This document shows, in pieces, positions 10,250-18,215 of a stretch of 22,087 nt of DNA. Each line of letters begins with the position of its first letter. Position 1 is the stretch's first letter. The position numbers and the translations under genes are program-made. The DNA lies in NCBI GenBank assembly GCA_030560485.1, contig JAKTTS010000249.1, forward strand, positions 1 to 22,087, in the 5' to 3' direction. Under the pieces are notes generated by a model, which did no database searches, was not told the origin of the DNA, and saw nothing but the letters and a program-made list of their open reading frames with translations. Origin of the DNA: Ascoidea tarda (nom. inval.) (taxonomy: Eukaryota > Ascomycota > Saccharomycetes > Ascoideales > Ascoideaceae).

Positions 10250-13200
10250 ATGCTCAACAGCCCTGCCTGCCATGTTAACACCTCGTTATTTGACAATGCT
10301 CCTGATGCCAATGGCAACACCACCACTCCAGCTGAGAATCCTGAAAAGATAAACAACAACATCAACAGCATCAACCATGGCATCAACCATAATATTACTC
10401 ACAATGTTACTCACAGTGTTAACCACAATATTAACAATATTGCTAATAAAGACAACAGTTTGCCCATGGATTCTAACAAAAACATCACCATCACCAATAA
10501 ACATGAGAACAATACCAAATCGGTTTCTATTGAGGAAAATTCAAATAATAAATCTAATAATAGGCTGAAGAATACAAATTCTAATTCACCCTCTTCAGAA
10601 AATCTAATTCAACAAAACGAACCTAATTCCAACCACAATGAAAACAAAACTATACTGCATTCAAATCTGATTAAATCTTCTAGCCAATTTGATTCTAATT
10701 TACTGCATCAAACTGAATCCGAACAGACTAATGACACTGAAAAGACTCAAAGCAATGAAAGCAATGAAAGCAATGGAAAGAGTGAAACAACCGAAAACGA
10801 AAAAAATGAGAAAAATATAGGAAATAACATTCAAAATGATAAAAAAATTCTTCAAAATGGCGATCATTTAAATAATCAAAATGGTAATCGTTTAAATCTT
10901 CCTATACCCCATGGAATCCCAAATAATCAAAATACCACTCAAAATACCACTCAAAATAATTCTCAAAATAATCCTCAAAATAATATCAAAAATATACAAA
11001 AAGCCTCTCAAATCTCAAATAATAAAATCTCAAATGGAATAATACCTTCTAAAGATTCAAAAATTGATATAAATACAACTTCAATTCAAGAAAATCTCAC
11101 CAATTCCTCTAAAGATAAAACCAATAACGAAAATAAAATTCATAATTCAAATCAAAATAATCAAAATAATCAAAATAATCAAGATAAAAATCAATCTAAA
11201 AGTGACATTAAGATAAACAATATAAATGAAAATGAAAATAAAAATGAAAATAAAAATGAAAATAAAAATGAAAATAAAAATGAAAATAAAAATGAAAATA
11301 AAAATGAAAATAAAAATGAAAATAAAAATGAAAATGAATCTATAAAAAAAACAGAAAATGAAAAAAAACTAGATCACATACTGAATTTCGAACAGGATTC
11401 AAATAGTTTAATATTCTCGGTTTCTTCATTCTTCAATGAATCATCGCCCTATTTCCAATTTTTGTCTTACTCAATTTTATTAATATTAAAAAGGCTTTCC
11501 ATCAAACCAGATTCAAACTATCCTCTTGAATTTCTAACTTCTTTAGCATCTACGTATTTTGATAAACTATTCAAATCCTTGCATAGAATAACTGAGACTC
11601 AAAGACGACATAACCCCACTCTATCTGATCTAAAACTATGCCTAATCCAAAACGATATATCCATTAATACCTTGTCAGAAGAAATCAACACAAGTAACCT
11701 TCTATTTTCCAAAATAAACAAAGATTTTTCAAATATAAACTCGATAGTCTCAAATTATTCAAATACTTTAATCTCAATACCAAATGGTACTCATCTGATT
11801 GATAAAAATTTTAGAAATGATTACCAACAGACAATAAATTATTTATTAAAACCTGCAAGAAGGAAAAAAAGAAAAATATACATTCCAAAATATTTTCCTG
11901 ATTTCCCTCCAGAATACACCTATAAATCAACTCCCCAATTTACCCCTTTTATTAAAGATGAAAAGACACTAAAAGAAAAATTAGTTGAAGAAAGTGACAT
12001 TGGTTCAAAAACATTGGGAAATTTTATAAAAAATATAAAATCCATAAAGAAACGTAAACGAAAAGGAAGTAAATTTAATTTCGAAGATGAATATGATTTG
12101 TTTTCTAATGAATCAGATCTAAATGATACTAATGACATAGATGCTGATGAAACCATCAAAAACATAAAAGACACATCAAAAATTGTTCAATCTATTTCTG
12201 AAATTAAAGACCCTATTGTCAACACAGACTTAAATTCTAATTCTAATCCAGACACCTCTGCAAAACTACAAAAAAACTCTTTACATGTTAAGCTTAAAAT
12301 TGGTGCCACAACATTGGAAACTCCACAACCTTCAGCAATTTCTAACACCACAGAGGAAAAGCAGTTTCCTCCTATATTAATAAACCAGCAGATAAAACCT
12401 TTAGATATACCAAAATATGCTAAAGAACATTTATTAATTAAGGAGAGAAGAAAGTATAATCGACAGAAAGTAATATCACTGCATGAAAACAATCCATATA
12501 TACAAATTGCCAGGATAATAGGGCCTACAATACAACGAAGGCCGGAAAAAAATATAACCACAAAAATACTTCAGAATTTGTATAAAAAAGAAGTTAGCTC
12601 GATTTATAATAGCATCAAGGTTCAAAAGATTCACAAGAGAAGGAGAATTGCTAAAAAAATTGAAGAAGAAAAAAGGAAAGCTGAAGAAGAAAAGAAAAGG
12701 CAAGAAGAAGAACAAAGAAAACAAAAAGAAATTGAAGCTAAATTTGACAATGGAATTGAATTTGATTTTGATGATACTATGATTGGTGGTAACACCAGCC
12801 ATAAGACAACAGATGATATTGGCTTCAATTTTGAAAGTGATAGCAGTGATGACGAAAATTATTTAAATAAGCTATTAACTGACAATGCCGATTCCGAAAT
12901 TAAAACTAGTTTGGTAGAAGAAAAAACCGATTATAGAATAAGCAATTCTATAGATACTAAGGATATCAGCAGTTCTAATAATGAAAATACTGTTATGGGG
13001 AATTCAAAGATTCAAAATTCATCAAAAGGTGAAATAATAGAATTTGATATTTCAGACCATGATTTTAATGAAGAGGAAGAAGAGAGTGATTCTGAGCTTC
13101 AAAACATGATTAATTCTGAGATTAGACCCGACAGTTTGAATATTATCTCTGAAGATTCAAAGATTTTAGATAATAAAACAGAAATTTCAAATACGATTAA

Positions 13201-13330
13201 TCAAATCCTGGGTAATAAACAAGCTACAAGTAACAAAGCTGAAGAACTTGAATTTCCCGATTTCGATCCCGATGCTTCTATAAAAGATGATGATGAGGAT
13301 GAAGTTGATGACTGGGAAGATCTTTTGTAA
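10250..13330 (+). CDS. TAF8: TFIID subunit Taf8
   Basis: A 1026-residue probable TFIID subunit, about twice the S. cerevisiae length (510). A histone-fold (BTP-type) domain lies at about 390-485 (SPYFQFLSYSILLILKRL; ITETQRRHNPTLSDLKL). The Taf8 C-terminal family motif YFPDFPPEYTYKSTP follows at about 548-562. In TFIID the histone fold pairs with Taf10, and the motif region contacts other TAFs. Residues 1-380 are Asn/Gln/Ser-rich low complexity with an Asn-Glu-Asn-Lys tandem repeat. After the motif come a basic stretch (about 600), a charged coiled coil at about 800-835 and a very acidic tail ending WEDLL. The first ATG is used; a start further in within the low-complexity part cannot be excluded. 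Eight of the window's roughly 14 in-frame CTG codons are here, all outside the conserved domains. Confidence 0.88.
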   Translation: MLNSPACHVNTSLFDNAPDANGNTTTPAENPEKINNNINSINHGINHNITHNVTHSVNHNINNIANKDNSLPMDSNKNITITNKHENNTKSVSIEENSNNKSNNRLKNTNSNSPSSENLIQQNEPNSNHNENKTILHSNLIKSSSQFDSNLLHQTESEQTNDTEKTQSNESNESNGKSETTENEKNEKNIGNNIQNDKKILQNGDHLNNQNGNRLNLPIPHGIPNNQNTTQNTTQNNSQNNPQNNIKNIQKASQISNNKISNGIIPSKDSKIDINTTSIQENLTNSSKDKTNNENKIHNSNQNNQNNQNNQDKNQSKSDIKINNINENENKNENKNENKNENKNENKNENKNENKNENKNENESIKKTENEKKLDHILNFEQDSNSLIFSVSSFFNESSPYFQFLSYSILLILKRLSIKPDSNYPLEFLTSLASTYFDKLFKSLHRITETQRRHNPTLSDLKLCLIQNDISINTLSEEINTSNLLFSKINKDFSNINSIVSNYSNTLISIPNGTHLIDKNFRNDYQQTINYLLKPARRKKRKIYIPKYFPDFPPEYTYKSTPQFTPFIKDEKTLKEKLVEESDIGSKTLGNFIKNIKSIKKRKRKGSKFNFEDEYDLFSNESDLNDTNDIDADETIKNIKDTSKIVQSISEIKDPIVNTDLNSNSNPDTSAKLQKNSLHVKLKIGATTLETPQPSAISNTTEEKQFPPILINQQIKPLDIPKYAKEHLLIKERRKYNRQKVISLHENNPYIQIARIIGPTIQRRPEKNITTKILQNLYKKEVSSIYNSIKVQKIHKRRRIAKKIEEEKRKAEEEKKRQEEEQRKQKEIEAKFDNGIEFDFDDTMIGGNTSHKTTDDIGFNFESDSSDDENYLNKLLTDNADSEIKTSLVEEKTDYRISNSIDTKDISSSNNENTVMGNSKIQNSSKGEIIEFDISDHDFNEEEEESDSELQNMINSEIRPDSLNIISEDSKILDNKTEISNTINQILGNKQATSNKAEELEFPDFDPDASIKDDDEDEVDDWEDLL
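11231..11326 (+). repeat. 12-bp coding minisatellite, Asn-Glu-Asn-Lys x8
   Basis: Eight perfect 12-bp units (AATGAAAATAAA) encode the peptide NENK repeated, flanked by partial units (NE before, NENE after). The units are identical at DNA level, which points to recent slippage or unequal exchange. The repeat sits in the linker just before the Taf8 histone fold. Confidence 0.9.
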
Positions 13331-13337
13331 AGATATT

Positions 13338-13378
<41 letters not shown>

Positions 13379-13818
13379 GTTATTATTATTATTAAAAGTT
13401 TTTGTAGATTAGCTTTGAGCATAGAATTATTGATTTGCATTAAAGGTAAAAGAAAATTCATTTAAAAAGTAAATAAAACAAAACAAAATAAAATATTTAA
13501 CTAATATATATTTAATAAAGATCATTTAAGGTGTACTTATAAAATATTTAACAAAAATTATGATTGAAAGTATTTAGAATAGAAGTTTTAATAAATAATG
13601 AGGAAATGTCAAAAGCAAATTGAAAAAATAAAATGCATATAATTATAGTATGGAAATTGAATATTGGTAAGGAAAATAAAATAGGGATTGGTAAAAAAAA
13701 GACAAAAAAGCAACAACTTATTGTATGAAATGATGATATTAAAGACTATAAAGATTGATTGGGTATGGCAAAGAAAAATAGAGAAAGAAAGAAAGAAATG
13801 GGTAAAGATTTGATAGTT
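13331..13818. other. AT-rich tail-to-tail intergenic region, TAF8 and SAL1
   Basis: 488 bp between the convergent stops of TAF8 and SAL1. It is AT-rich with many TA-rich stretches that could serve as 3'-end signals for both genes. There is no open frame of note, no GC island and no hairpin terminator. Confidence 0.6.
13340..13393. repeat. ATT trinucleotide microsatellite
   Basis: Eighteen ATT-type triplets with one GTT interruption after the thirteenth, starting 10 bases after the TAF8 stop and so in its 3' untranslated region. It is expected to vary in length between strains. Confidence 0.95.
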
Positions 13819-15321
13819 TTATGATAAATCCATTATTCCTTTCATATTTTCATATACTAAATAACTTATACTTACAGCTGGACAGACTTTAGCTAAGTTG
13901 GGCACTAAACCTTTGAATAGACCAGCATAACCTTCTGTCTTTATTGTTTGAACAAAAACATCACCTATACCAGTATATTTATAAGGATGAGCAAAAGTTC
14001 CTTGGGCTTGTAATCTTGTTCTTAATAAATTTACAGGATAAACAAAAGTTGCACCTACAGTACCAGAAAAGGCCCCCATAGGTAATACGATAAGATTACT
14101 TAATTTTACATCTTCTTCTGAAATGTTTAGTTTTATTGCTTCTCTCAGTATCATATATTTCTTAAGTGAAGAAAAAGTGCCTAAATCAATAGCAGCATAA
14201 GGAAAAATACCAGCGACTCCAACGATGACACCTCTATAAAACAATTTCAAGCCTCCTTGGGAGTACATTTCTTTAGCAGTTGCAGCTAATAGTTGGAAGC
14301 CCTTGAGTTCAGTGTCCAATTTAGCACATTGAACTCTATATTTGAGAGTATCAATTGGGTAAACAGCGAATTGAGATACTACACCACCAATTCCACCAGC
14401 CAAATAGGTTGAGACTCTTGATAAGTGAGAAGTGTCTTTTACACCTTCGATTTTTGCTAAAAAACGTTTTGTAGCTTCAAATGAACCGAATTTCATTGCA
14501 GCTTCTGGAAAGACTTTTAAGACGTTTAGGCCATTTCCAACATAAAAACCCCTTAAACCACCTTGTCTATAGATGGAAGTTGCAGCTTTAACAAGAGGAG
14601 ATTTGATTTTATCGATTGGGGGATGGTTTTTGCCTGTTTTAGCTATTTCTTCCTTGGAGTGTATTATTGTTGAGGACAAATCTGTTCTGGCGATTAAGAA
14701 GACTTTTAATCTATCAAATGGAGCAGTGCAGGTTCTGGAAACGACACCAGCCATACCACCAGCTAAAAAGTAGCCAAACCCTCTTATAAAGTCATTAATG
14801 AGGGTCATATCGCCTTCAGATGATAAATCTATATCTTCATTGAAATAATGAAAAGCAGTTTTCAATCTTGAGCCGTAATTTCTAGGCATGAATAAAAGAA
14901 AATCTCTCCATTGACTATAAGTGATATAACCATGGTTATCTTTGTCTAACTTTTGATAAAATTGGTTAATAATTTCATCATTGGCATTGATATTTAAAGT
15001 CTTGTGTAAATAAGATTGGATATCGAATTTGTTTAGTTTTCCGTCGTTGTCGGTATCCATTTTGGTGAATGCAGAGGAAATTTGAGATTCAGCATTATTT
15101 AAATAAGTTGTAAAATCATCAAAGGAGATTGTGCTATCATTATTGGAGTCTATAATTTTAAAAATTGCTTCAATGTGTTGGTTTGAATCCTTTAAAGGAT
15201 GGTTTGAGGCTTCGAAAACTTTTTTAAAAGAAGTTAGATCAATTGAACCTTTATTTTCGACATCAATTTGTTTGAAAAGACTTCGTAAACCTGATAATCT
15301 GGAACCATCATTATTACTCAT
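13819..15321 (-). CDS. SAL1: Sal1-type calcium-dependent mitochondrial ATP-Mg/Pi carrier
   Basis: A 500-residue SCaMC-type carrier of the inner mitochondrial membrane that exchanges ATP-Mg for phosphate and is switched on by calcium. The N-terminal half has four EF-hand loops at 20-31, 58-69, 89-100 and 126-137. The third is canonical (DTDNDGKLNKFD). The first ends in Ser, the second has Ser for the central Gly, and the fourth ends in Gln, so calcium probably binds unevenly. Three carrier repeats follow (about 183-291, 304-390, 410-498) with signatures PFDRLK (201), PIDTLK (322) and PVNLLR (429). The C-terminal GLFKGLVPNLAKVCPAVSIS is typical of the family. In S. cerevisiae Sal1 is essential only when the ADP/ATP carrier Aac2 is lost. 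It is divergent from the permease and shares its promoter island. Confidence 0.93.
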   Translation of the reverse strand: MSNNDGSRLSGLRSLFKQIDVENKGSIDLTSFKKVFEASNHPLKDSNQHIEAIFKIIDSNNDSTISFDDFTTYLNNAESQISSAFTKMDTDNDGKLNKFDIQSYLHKTLNINANDEIINQFYQKLDKDNHGYITYSQWRDFLLFMPRNYGSRLKTAFHYFNEDIDLSSEGDMTLINDFIRGFGYFLAGGMAGVVSRTCTAPFDRLKVFLIARTDLSSTIIHSKEEIAKTGKNHPPIDKIKSPLVKAATSIYRQGGLRGFYVGNGLNVLKVFPEAAMKFGSFEATKRFLAKIEGVKDTSHLSRVSTYLAGGIGGVVSQFAVYPIDTLKYRVQCAKLDTELKGFQLLAATAKEMYSQGGLKLFYRGVIVGVAGIFPYAAIDLGTFSSLKKYMILREAIKLNISEEDVKLSNLIVLPMGAFSGTVGATFVYPVNLLRTRLQAQGTFAHPYKYTGIGDVFVQTIKTEGYAGLFKGLVPNLAKVCPAVSISYLVYENMKGIMDLS

Positions 15322-15779
15322 TTTTTAGATGTAATAACAGAGTGAAGAAACCAAAGGAGAGCAGTAAAGCAGAAAAAACAATAAACAGAGAAGAAGCAAT
15401 AACGTTGTATGGAAACAGATAAATCTTATTGGGGCTGGGGCTGAAAAAAAATCGATGATGAAATTTAGTTTGGAGATGCTAGTGCTTTGTAAAAGTATGT
15501 ATTTTATTGGAAGAAGATAAAGTTGAACCAGGAGAGAAAACGCAAGGAAAACAGCAAACGAGAAACACAACCGTTGTATAGAAGATGAAAACACAGTATT
15601 ATTTTTGTTGTTGGCTAGCACTTCGTAATATAAACATTTCTGGTATCAAATCCTTCCATTATTTTCGTATCAGAAAGAAAAGAAAAGAAAAGAAAAAGAA
15701 AGTTAAAACGATAGTCTGTAAGAGTGCGATTGTTTTTTCTCCATTAAGTTTTCGCTGTGAAAAATAAAAAAACTAATTC

Positions 15780-15785
15780 GATAAG
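15780..15785 (+). promoter_or_regulatory. GATA-factor site candidate
   Basis: GATAAG is the core bound by Gln3/Gat1-type nitrogen regulators, plausible for an amino acid permease. A second, weaker GATAA lies at about 16088, nearer the permease TATA box. Six-base matches occur often by chance. Confidence 0.3.
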
Positions 15786-15795
15786 ACGGGAGGCG

Positions 15796-15803
15796 TTACC
15801 CGG
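15796..15803 (+). promoter_or_regulatory. Reb1-type site candidate TTACCCGG
   Basis: An exact match to the Reb1 core TTACCCG plus G. Reb1 is a general regulatory factor that keeps yeast promoters nucleosome-free, and such sites are common in divergent promoters. Confidence 0.45.
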
Positions 15804-15825
15804 ACGCACCTCCACCGAAAACACA

Positions 15826-15894
15826 CCGCAGCGGAAGCTCGGATTATAAAACGCGTGATTGGCCGTCCTGCACGTCGCTGCGGAACCGCTGCGG
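15826..15894. promoter_or_regulatory. paired CCG-N3-CGG elements
   Basis: CCGCAGCGG at 15826-15834 and CCGCTGCGG at 15886-15894, each a near-palindrome, together form an inverted repeat with 10-bp arms (ACCGCAGCGG / CCGCTGCGGT). A third partial copy, CGCTGCGG, is at 15876-15883. Paired CGG triplets are the usual target of Zn2Cys6 dimers. Confidence 0.45.
15858..15862 (-). promoter_or_regulatory. CCAAT box candidate (SAL1/DIP5-like island)
   Basis: TGATTGGC on the plus strand is close to the HAP consensus TNATTGGT and reads CCAAT toward SAL1. It is the best of the three boxes in the window. Confidence 0.4.
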
Positions 15895-15933
15895 TGCGTC
15901 GGTGTATCACGGGAGCACTTCGGAAGTCGCCAC

Positions 15934-15947
15934 TGCTTAGCTAAGCA
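15934..15947. promoter_or_regulatory. 14-bp perfect palindrome TGCTTAGCTAAGCA
   Basis: Fully self-complementary. The layout (TGC and GCA flanks around a TTAGCTAA centre) resembles an extended bZIP site, but no exact known yeast consensus matches. It lies 6 bp before a CACGTG box. Confidence 0.4.
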
Positions 15948-15953
15948 CTCGTA

Positions 15954-15959
15954 CACGTG
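15954..15959. promoter_or_regulatory. CACGTG E-box
   Basis: CACGTG followed by A is the core for bHLH factors such as Cbf1, Pho4 or Tye7. It is in the GC-rich island, about 360 bp upstream of the permease ATG. Confidence 0.4.
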
Positions 15960-16136
15960 ATTTTCTTTGACTTTGTCACATGCACATGCGTCAAGTCTGC
16001 TGTAAACGAACCCTGCGTTTTTGTGCCGCTTACAACAGGCCAAGCTACACAAAACGCAAGGAAAGCTTGTTTCTCCTGCTTTCTGGGGATAACTCAAATA
16101 TCGAACATGGCAAACTTTATTTGGTGTTTTGACAGA

Positions 16137-16143
16137 TATAAAG
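16137..16143 (+). promoter_or_regulatory. TATA box candidate of the permease gene
   Basis: TATAAAG lies about 180 bp upstream of the chosen ATG at 16319, within the usual yeast range, and is followed by T-rich DNA. Nutrient-regulated permease genes usually have TATA boxes. Confidence 0.5.
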
Positions 16144-16318
16144 CAACAATTTGAATTTGCTTTTTTGCATTTTTTGCTTTTTTGCAAAAAATTGAGTTCA
16201 TATAAGACCCTATTTTTTTCCTTGAGATGTTTCTCTTGAACATGTATTTAAACTGATATCTTAATTGTCATTCATAAGCTTGAATACTAAGACTGATAGA
16301 AAAGTATCAATAAAGGCG

Positions 16319-18046
16319 ATGTCAAACCCGCTCACCAAAAAAGATGATCTTACTTCATCTTCCCAAGACCTTGAAAATGAAATAACATTTGCAACCGACG
16401 TCGAAAAAAATACAAAAGAGATCAATGTTGAATCAAAACATGCTGAAAATTCATTAAAGCGAGACCTCAAGGCTAGACACTTGTCAATGATTGCCATTTG
16501 TGGTGCTCTTGGTGTTGGTTTACTTATAGGAACAGGAAATGTACTCAAAAAAGCTGGCCCAGGCTCCCTTTTCATCAGTTATTCTTTGGTTGGTTTAATT
16601 GTTACCACCGTAATGACAGCCATTGGTGAAATGGCGACATATCTCCCCATGCGTCAAAGTTACACAGGATTTTCTGCTCGTTACGTTGATCCATGTTTGG
16701 GTTTTGCTTTCGGTTGGATTGTTGCATGTGGTAGTTTATTAGGCCCAGCCGATGAATTTGTTGCTGGTGCTATGGTGATGAATTATTGGATTCCAACCAA
16801 TAAAGTTAATGCTGGAGTATGGGTAGCAATAATGATTGTTCTTGCTACTTTAATCAACTATTTTGGTGTAAAATGGTATGGAGAAATTGAATTCTGGTTA
16901 TGTGCAATCAAAGTCCTCGTTATATTAGCCGTTATATTTATGATGCTTGTTTTAATGTTAGGAGGAGGCCCAGATCATGACAGAAAGGGCTTTCGTTATT
17001 GGAAGAATCCTGGTGCGTTTGCCGAGTATAGAAACAATAATGTGTTTATCAGTGGAAATACCGGCAGATTAGTGGCCTTTACTTCTTCAATTGTCAATAC
17101 TGTTTTTGCTTATGTTGGCATTGAAAATGTTGGAACTTTGGTTGGTGAATCCCAAAACCCAAGAAGAAACATCCCAAGAGCTGTTAAATTGGCTTTTTAT
17201 CGTATAATCCTATTTTATGTCATCTGTACTTTGTTGTTGGGCTGCAATGTTCCATTTGACAGTCCCTTATTAAAGAATGCTACAAGTGCCACAACTTCTG
17301 CTGCTGCTTCTCCATTTGTTGTTGCAATTAGACTTGCAAAAATTTCAGGCTTGGATCATGTTTTTAATGGTACTCTTTTAATCTTCTGTTTTTCCTCTGG
17401 AAATACTGGATTTTATAATTGCTCGCGTACTTTGTACAGTTTGGCCAACAGAAATCAAGCTCCAAAACTTTTTCTCAAAACTAATAAAAAGGGTGTTCCA
17501 ATCTATGCATTGGCCACAGCTGTTTTGTTTAGTATGATGGGTTTCATGTGTGTTTCTGAAAAGGCTGATGTTGTATTTGAATATTTTGTTTCGTGTATTT
17601 CAAGTCTCGGTGTTATGAAGTGGATTTCTGTTCTTATTACTCATATTGCTTTTATGAATGCTTTGAAAGCCCAGGGAATTAGTCGTGCAACTTTGGTATA
17701 CAAATCTCCTTTCCAACCATATGCCAGTTATATTTCACTAGGTACCTGCATTTTCGTTGCCTTGATTAAAAACTTTACTGTTTTTCTCAAGGGAAATTTT
17801 GACGTTAAATTGTTCATTACAGGATACATTAGCATTCCCTTATTTATCGGCTTAAACTTGGGTTACAAGTTCATTGCAAAATCAAAAAGACTCAAGTCAT
17901 CAGAAGTCGACTTGATAACTGGAAAGGATGTCATTGATAAAGAAGAAGATGAATTTCTCGTTGAGCAAGCACACAAAAAAGAACTTAGGGGCGACAAAAA
18001 AGACTGGAAATGGATTTATGAACATTCAATTGGTTATTTGTTCTGA
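16319..18046 (+). CDS. plasma-membrane amino acid permease, DIP5-like (YAT family)
   Basis: A 575-residue proton-coupled amino acid permease with about 12 membrane segments. After a 50-60 residue cytosolic tail comes KRDLKARHLSMIAICGALG and the GALGVGLLIGTG motif of TM1 (residues 62-73). The stretches MLGGGPDHDRKGFRYWKNPG, SAAASPFVVAI and LIKNFTVFL, and the ending WKWIYEHSIGYLF, closely follow S. cerevisiae Dip5, the glutamate/aspartate permease. The TM3 region differs: GPADEFVAG here, where Dip5 as I recall it has PPNQLTAA. The substrate may therefore not be acidic amino acids, and no gene symbol is given. The start is the first ATG (16319); a frame from 16265 needs a TTG start. The Lys- and acid-rich N-terminal tail is the usual site of ubiquitin-driven down-regulation. 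No in-frame CTG was seen. Confidence 0.88.
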   Translation: MSNPLTKKDDLTSSSQDLENEITFATDVEKNTKEINVESKHAENSLKRDLKARHLSMIAICGALGVGLLIGTGNVLKKAGPGSLFISYSLVGLIVTTVMTAIGEMATYLPMRQSYTGFSARYVDPCLGFAFGWIVACGSLLGPADEFVAGAMVMNYWIPTNKVNAGVWVAIMIVLATLINYFGVKWYGEIEFWLCAIKVLVILAVIFMMLVLMLGGGPDHDRKGFRYWKNPGAFAEYRNNNVFISGNTGRLVAFTSSIVNTVFAYVGIENVGTLVGESQNPRRNIPRAVKLAFYRIILFYVICTLLLGCNVPFDSPLLKNATSATTSAAASPFVVAIRLAKISGLDHVFNGTLLIFCFSSGNTGFYNCSRTLYSLANRNQAPKLFLKTNKKGVPIYALATAVLFSMMGFMCVSEKADVVFEYFVSCISSLGVMKWISVLITHIAFMNALKAQGISRATLVYKSPFQPYASYISLGTCIFVALIKNFTVFLKGNFDVKLFITGYISIPLFIGLNLGYKFIAKSKRLKSSEVDLITGKDVIDKEEDEFLVEQAHKKELRGDKKDWKWIYEHSIGYLF

Positions 18047-18215
18047 TCGTTCCCATTTTGAGCCGAAAAAAAAAATCGTTTGTTTTGAAATTCCAAACTG
18101 AATTTTCCATCCAAAAGTCATAAACATTTTTTCAAACAATTTTTATATTTAAATAAACGTAACCAGTATATACATTATATCTTGGCAATAAACAAATTTA
18201 AATAACTTTATAAAT
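18047..18215. promoter_or_regulatory. short tandem intergenic region, permease to M1 gene
   Basis: Only 169 bp must hold the permease 3'-end signals and the promoter of the next gene. It is AT-rich with an A10 run and TA-rich stretches (TATATACATTATAT near 18167). Unlike the divergent promoters and the CAT8 upstream region it has no GC-rich island. Confidence 0.5.

Larger units (their letters stand above)
15322..16318. promoter_or_regulatory. divergent promoter SAL1 / DIP5-like, with GC-rich island
   Basis: 997 bp head to head. AT-rich flanks enclose an island at about 15780-16050 (74 of 120 bases in 15781-15900 are G/C by hand count). Within it, in order, lie GATAAG, TTACCCGG, CCG-N3-CGG, TATAAAA, ACGCGT, ATTGG, a second CCG-N3-CGG, a 14-bp palindrome and CACGTG. 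The permease side then has TATAAAG at 16137-16143, about 180 bp before its ATG, and a poly(T/A) stretch with the palindrome TTTTTTGCAAAAAA at 16178-16191. All sites are motif matches only. Confidence 0.6.

Noticed and set aside
12187-12828. Minus-strand ORFs of 65-124 codons inside TAF8
   Set aside because: They are antisense shadows of the TAF8 coding sequence with no independent signature.
7255-16050. GC-rich islands as horizontally acquired DNA
   Set aside because: They contain no genes or mobile element parts and sit precisely in 5' intergenic regions of three different host genes, which fits a promoter property better.
16265-16318. 18-residue N-terminal extension of the permease
   Set aside because: It depends on a TTG start; the ATG at 16319 is the first in frame.
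6774-16318. Carbon-source response elements (Cat8 targets) in the promoter islands
   Set aside because: No match to the CSRE pattern (CC-N-YT-N-RKCCG or its complement) was found on reading the islands, so Cat8 autoregulation or control of its neighbours is not supported.
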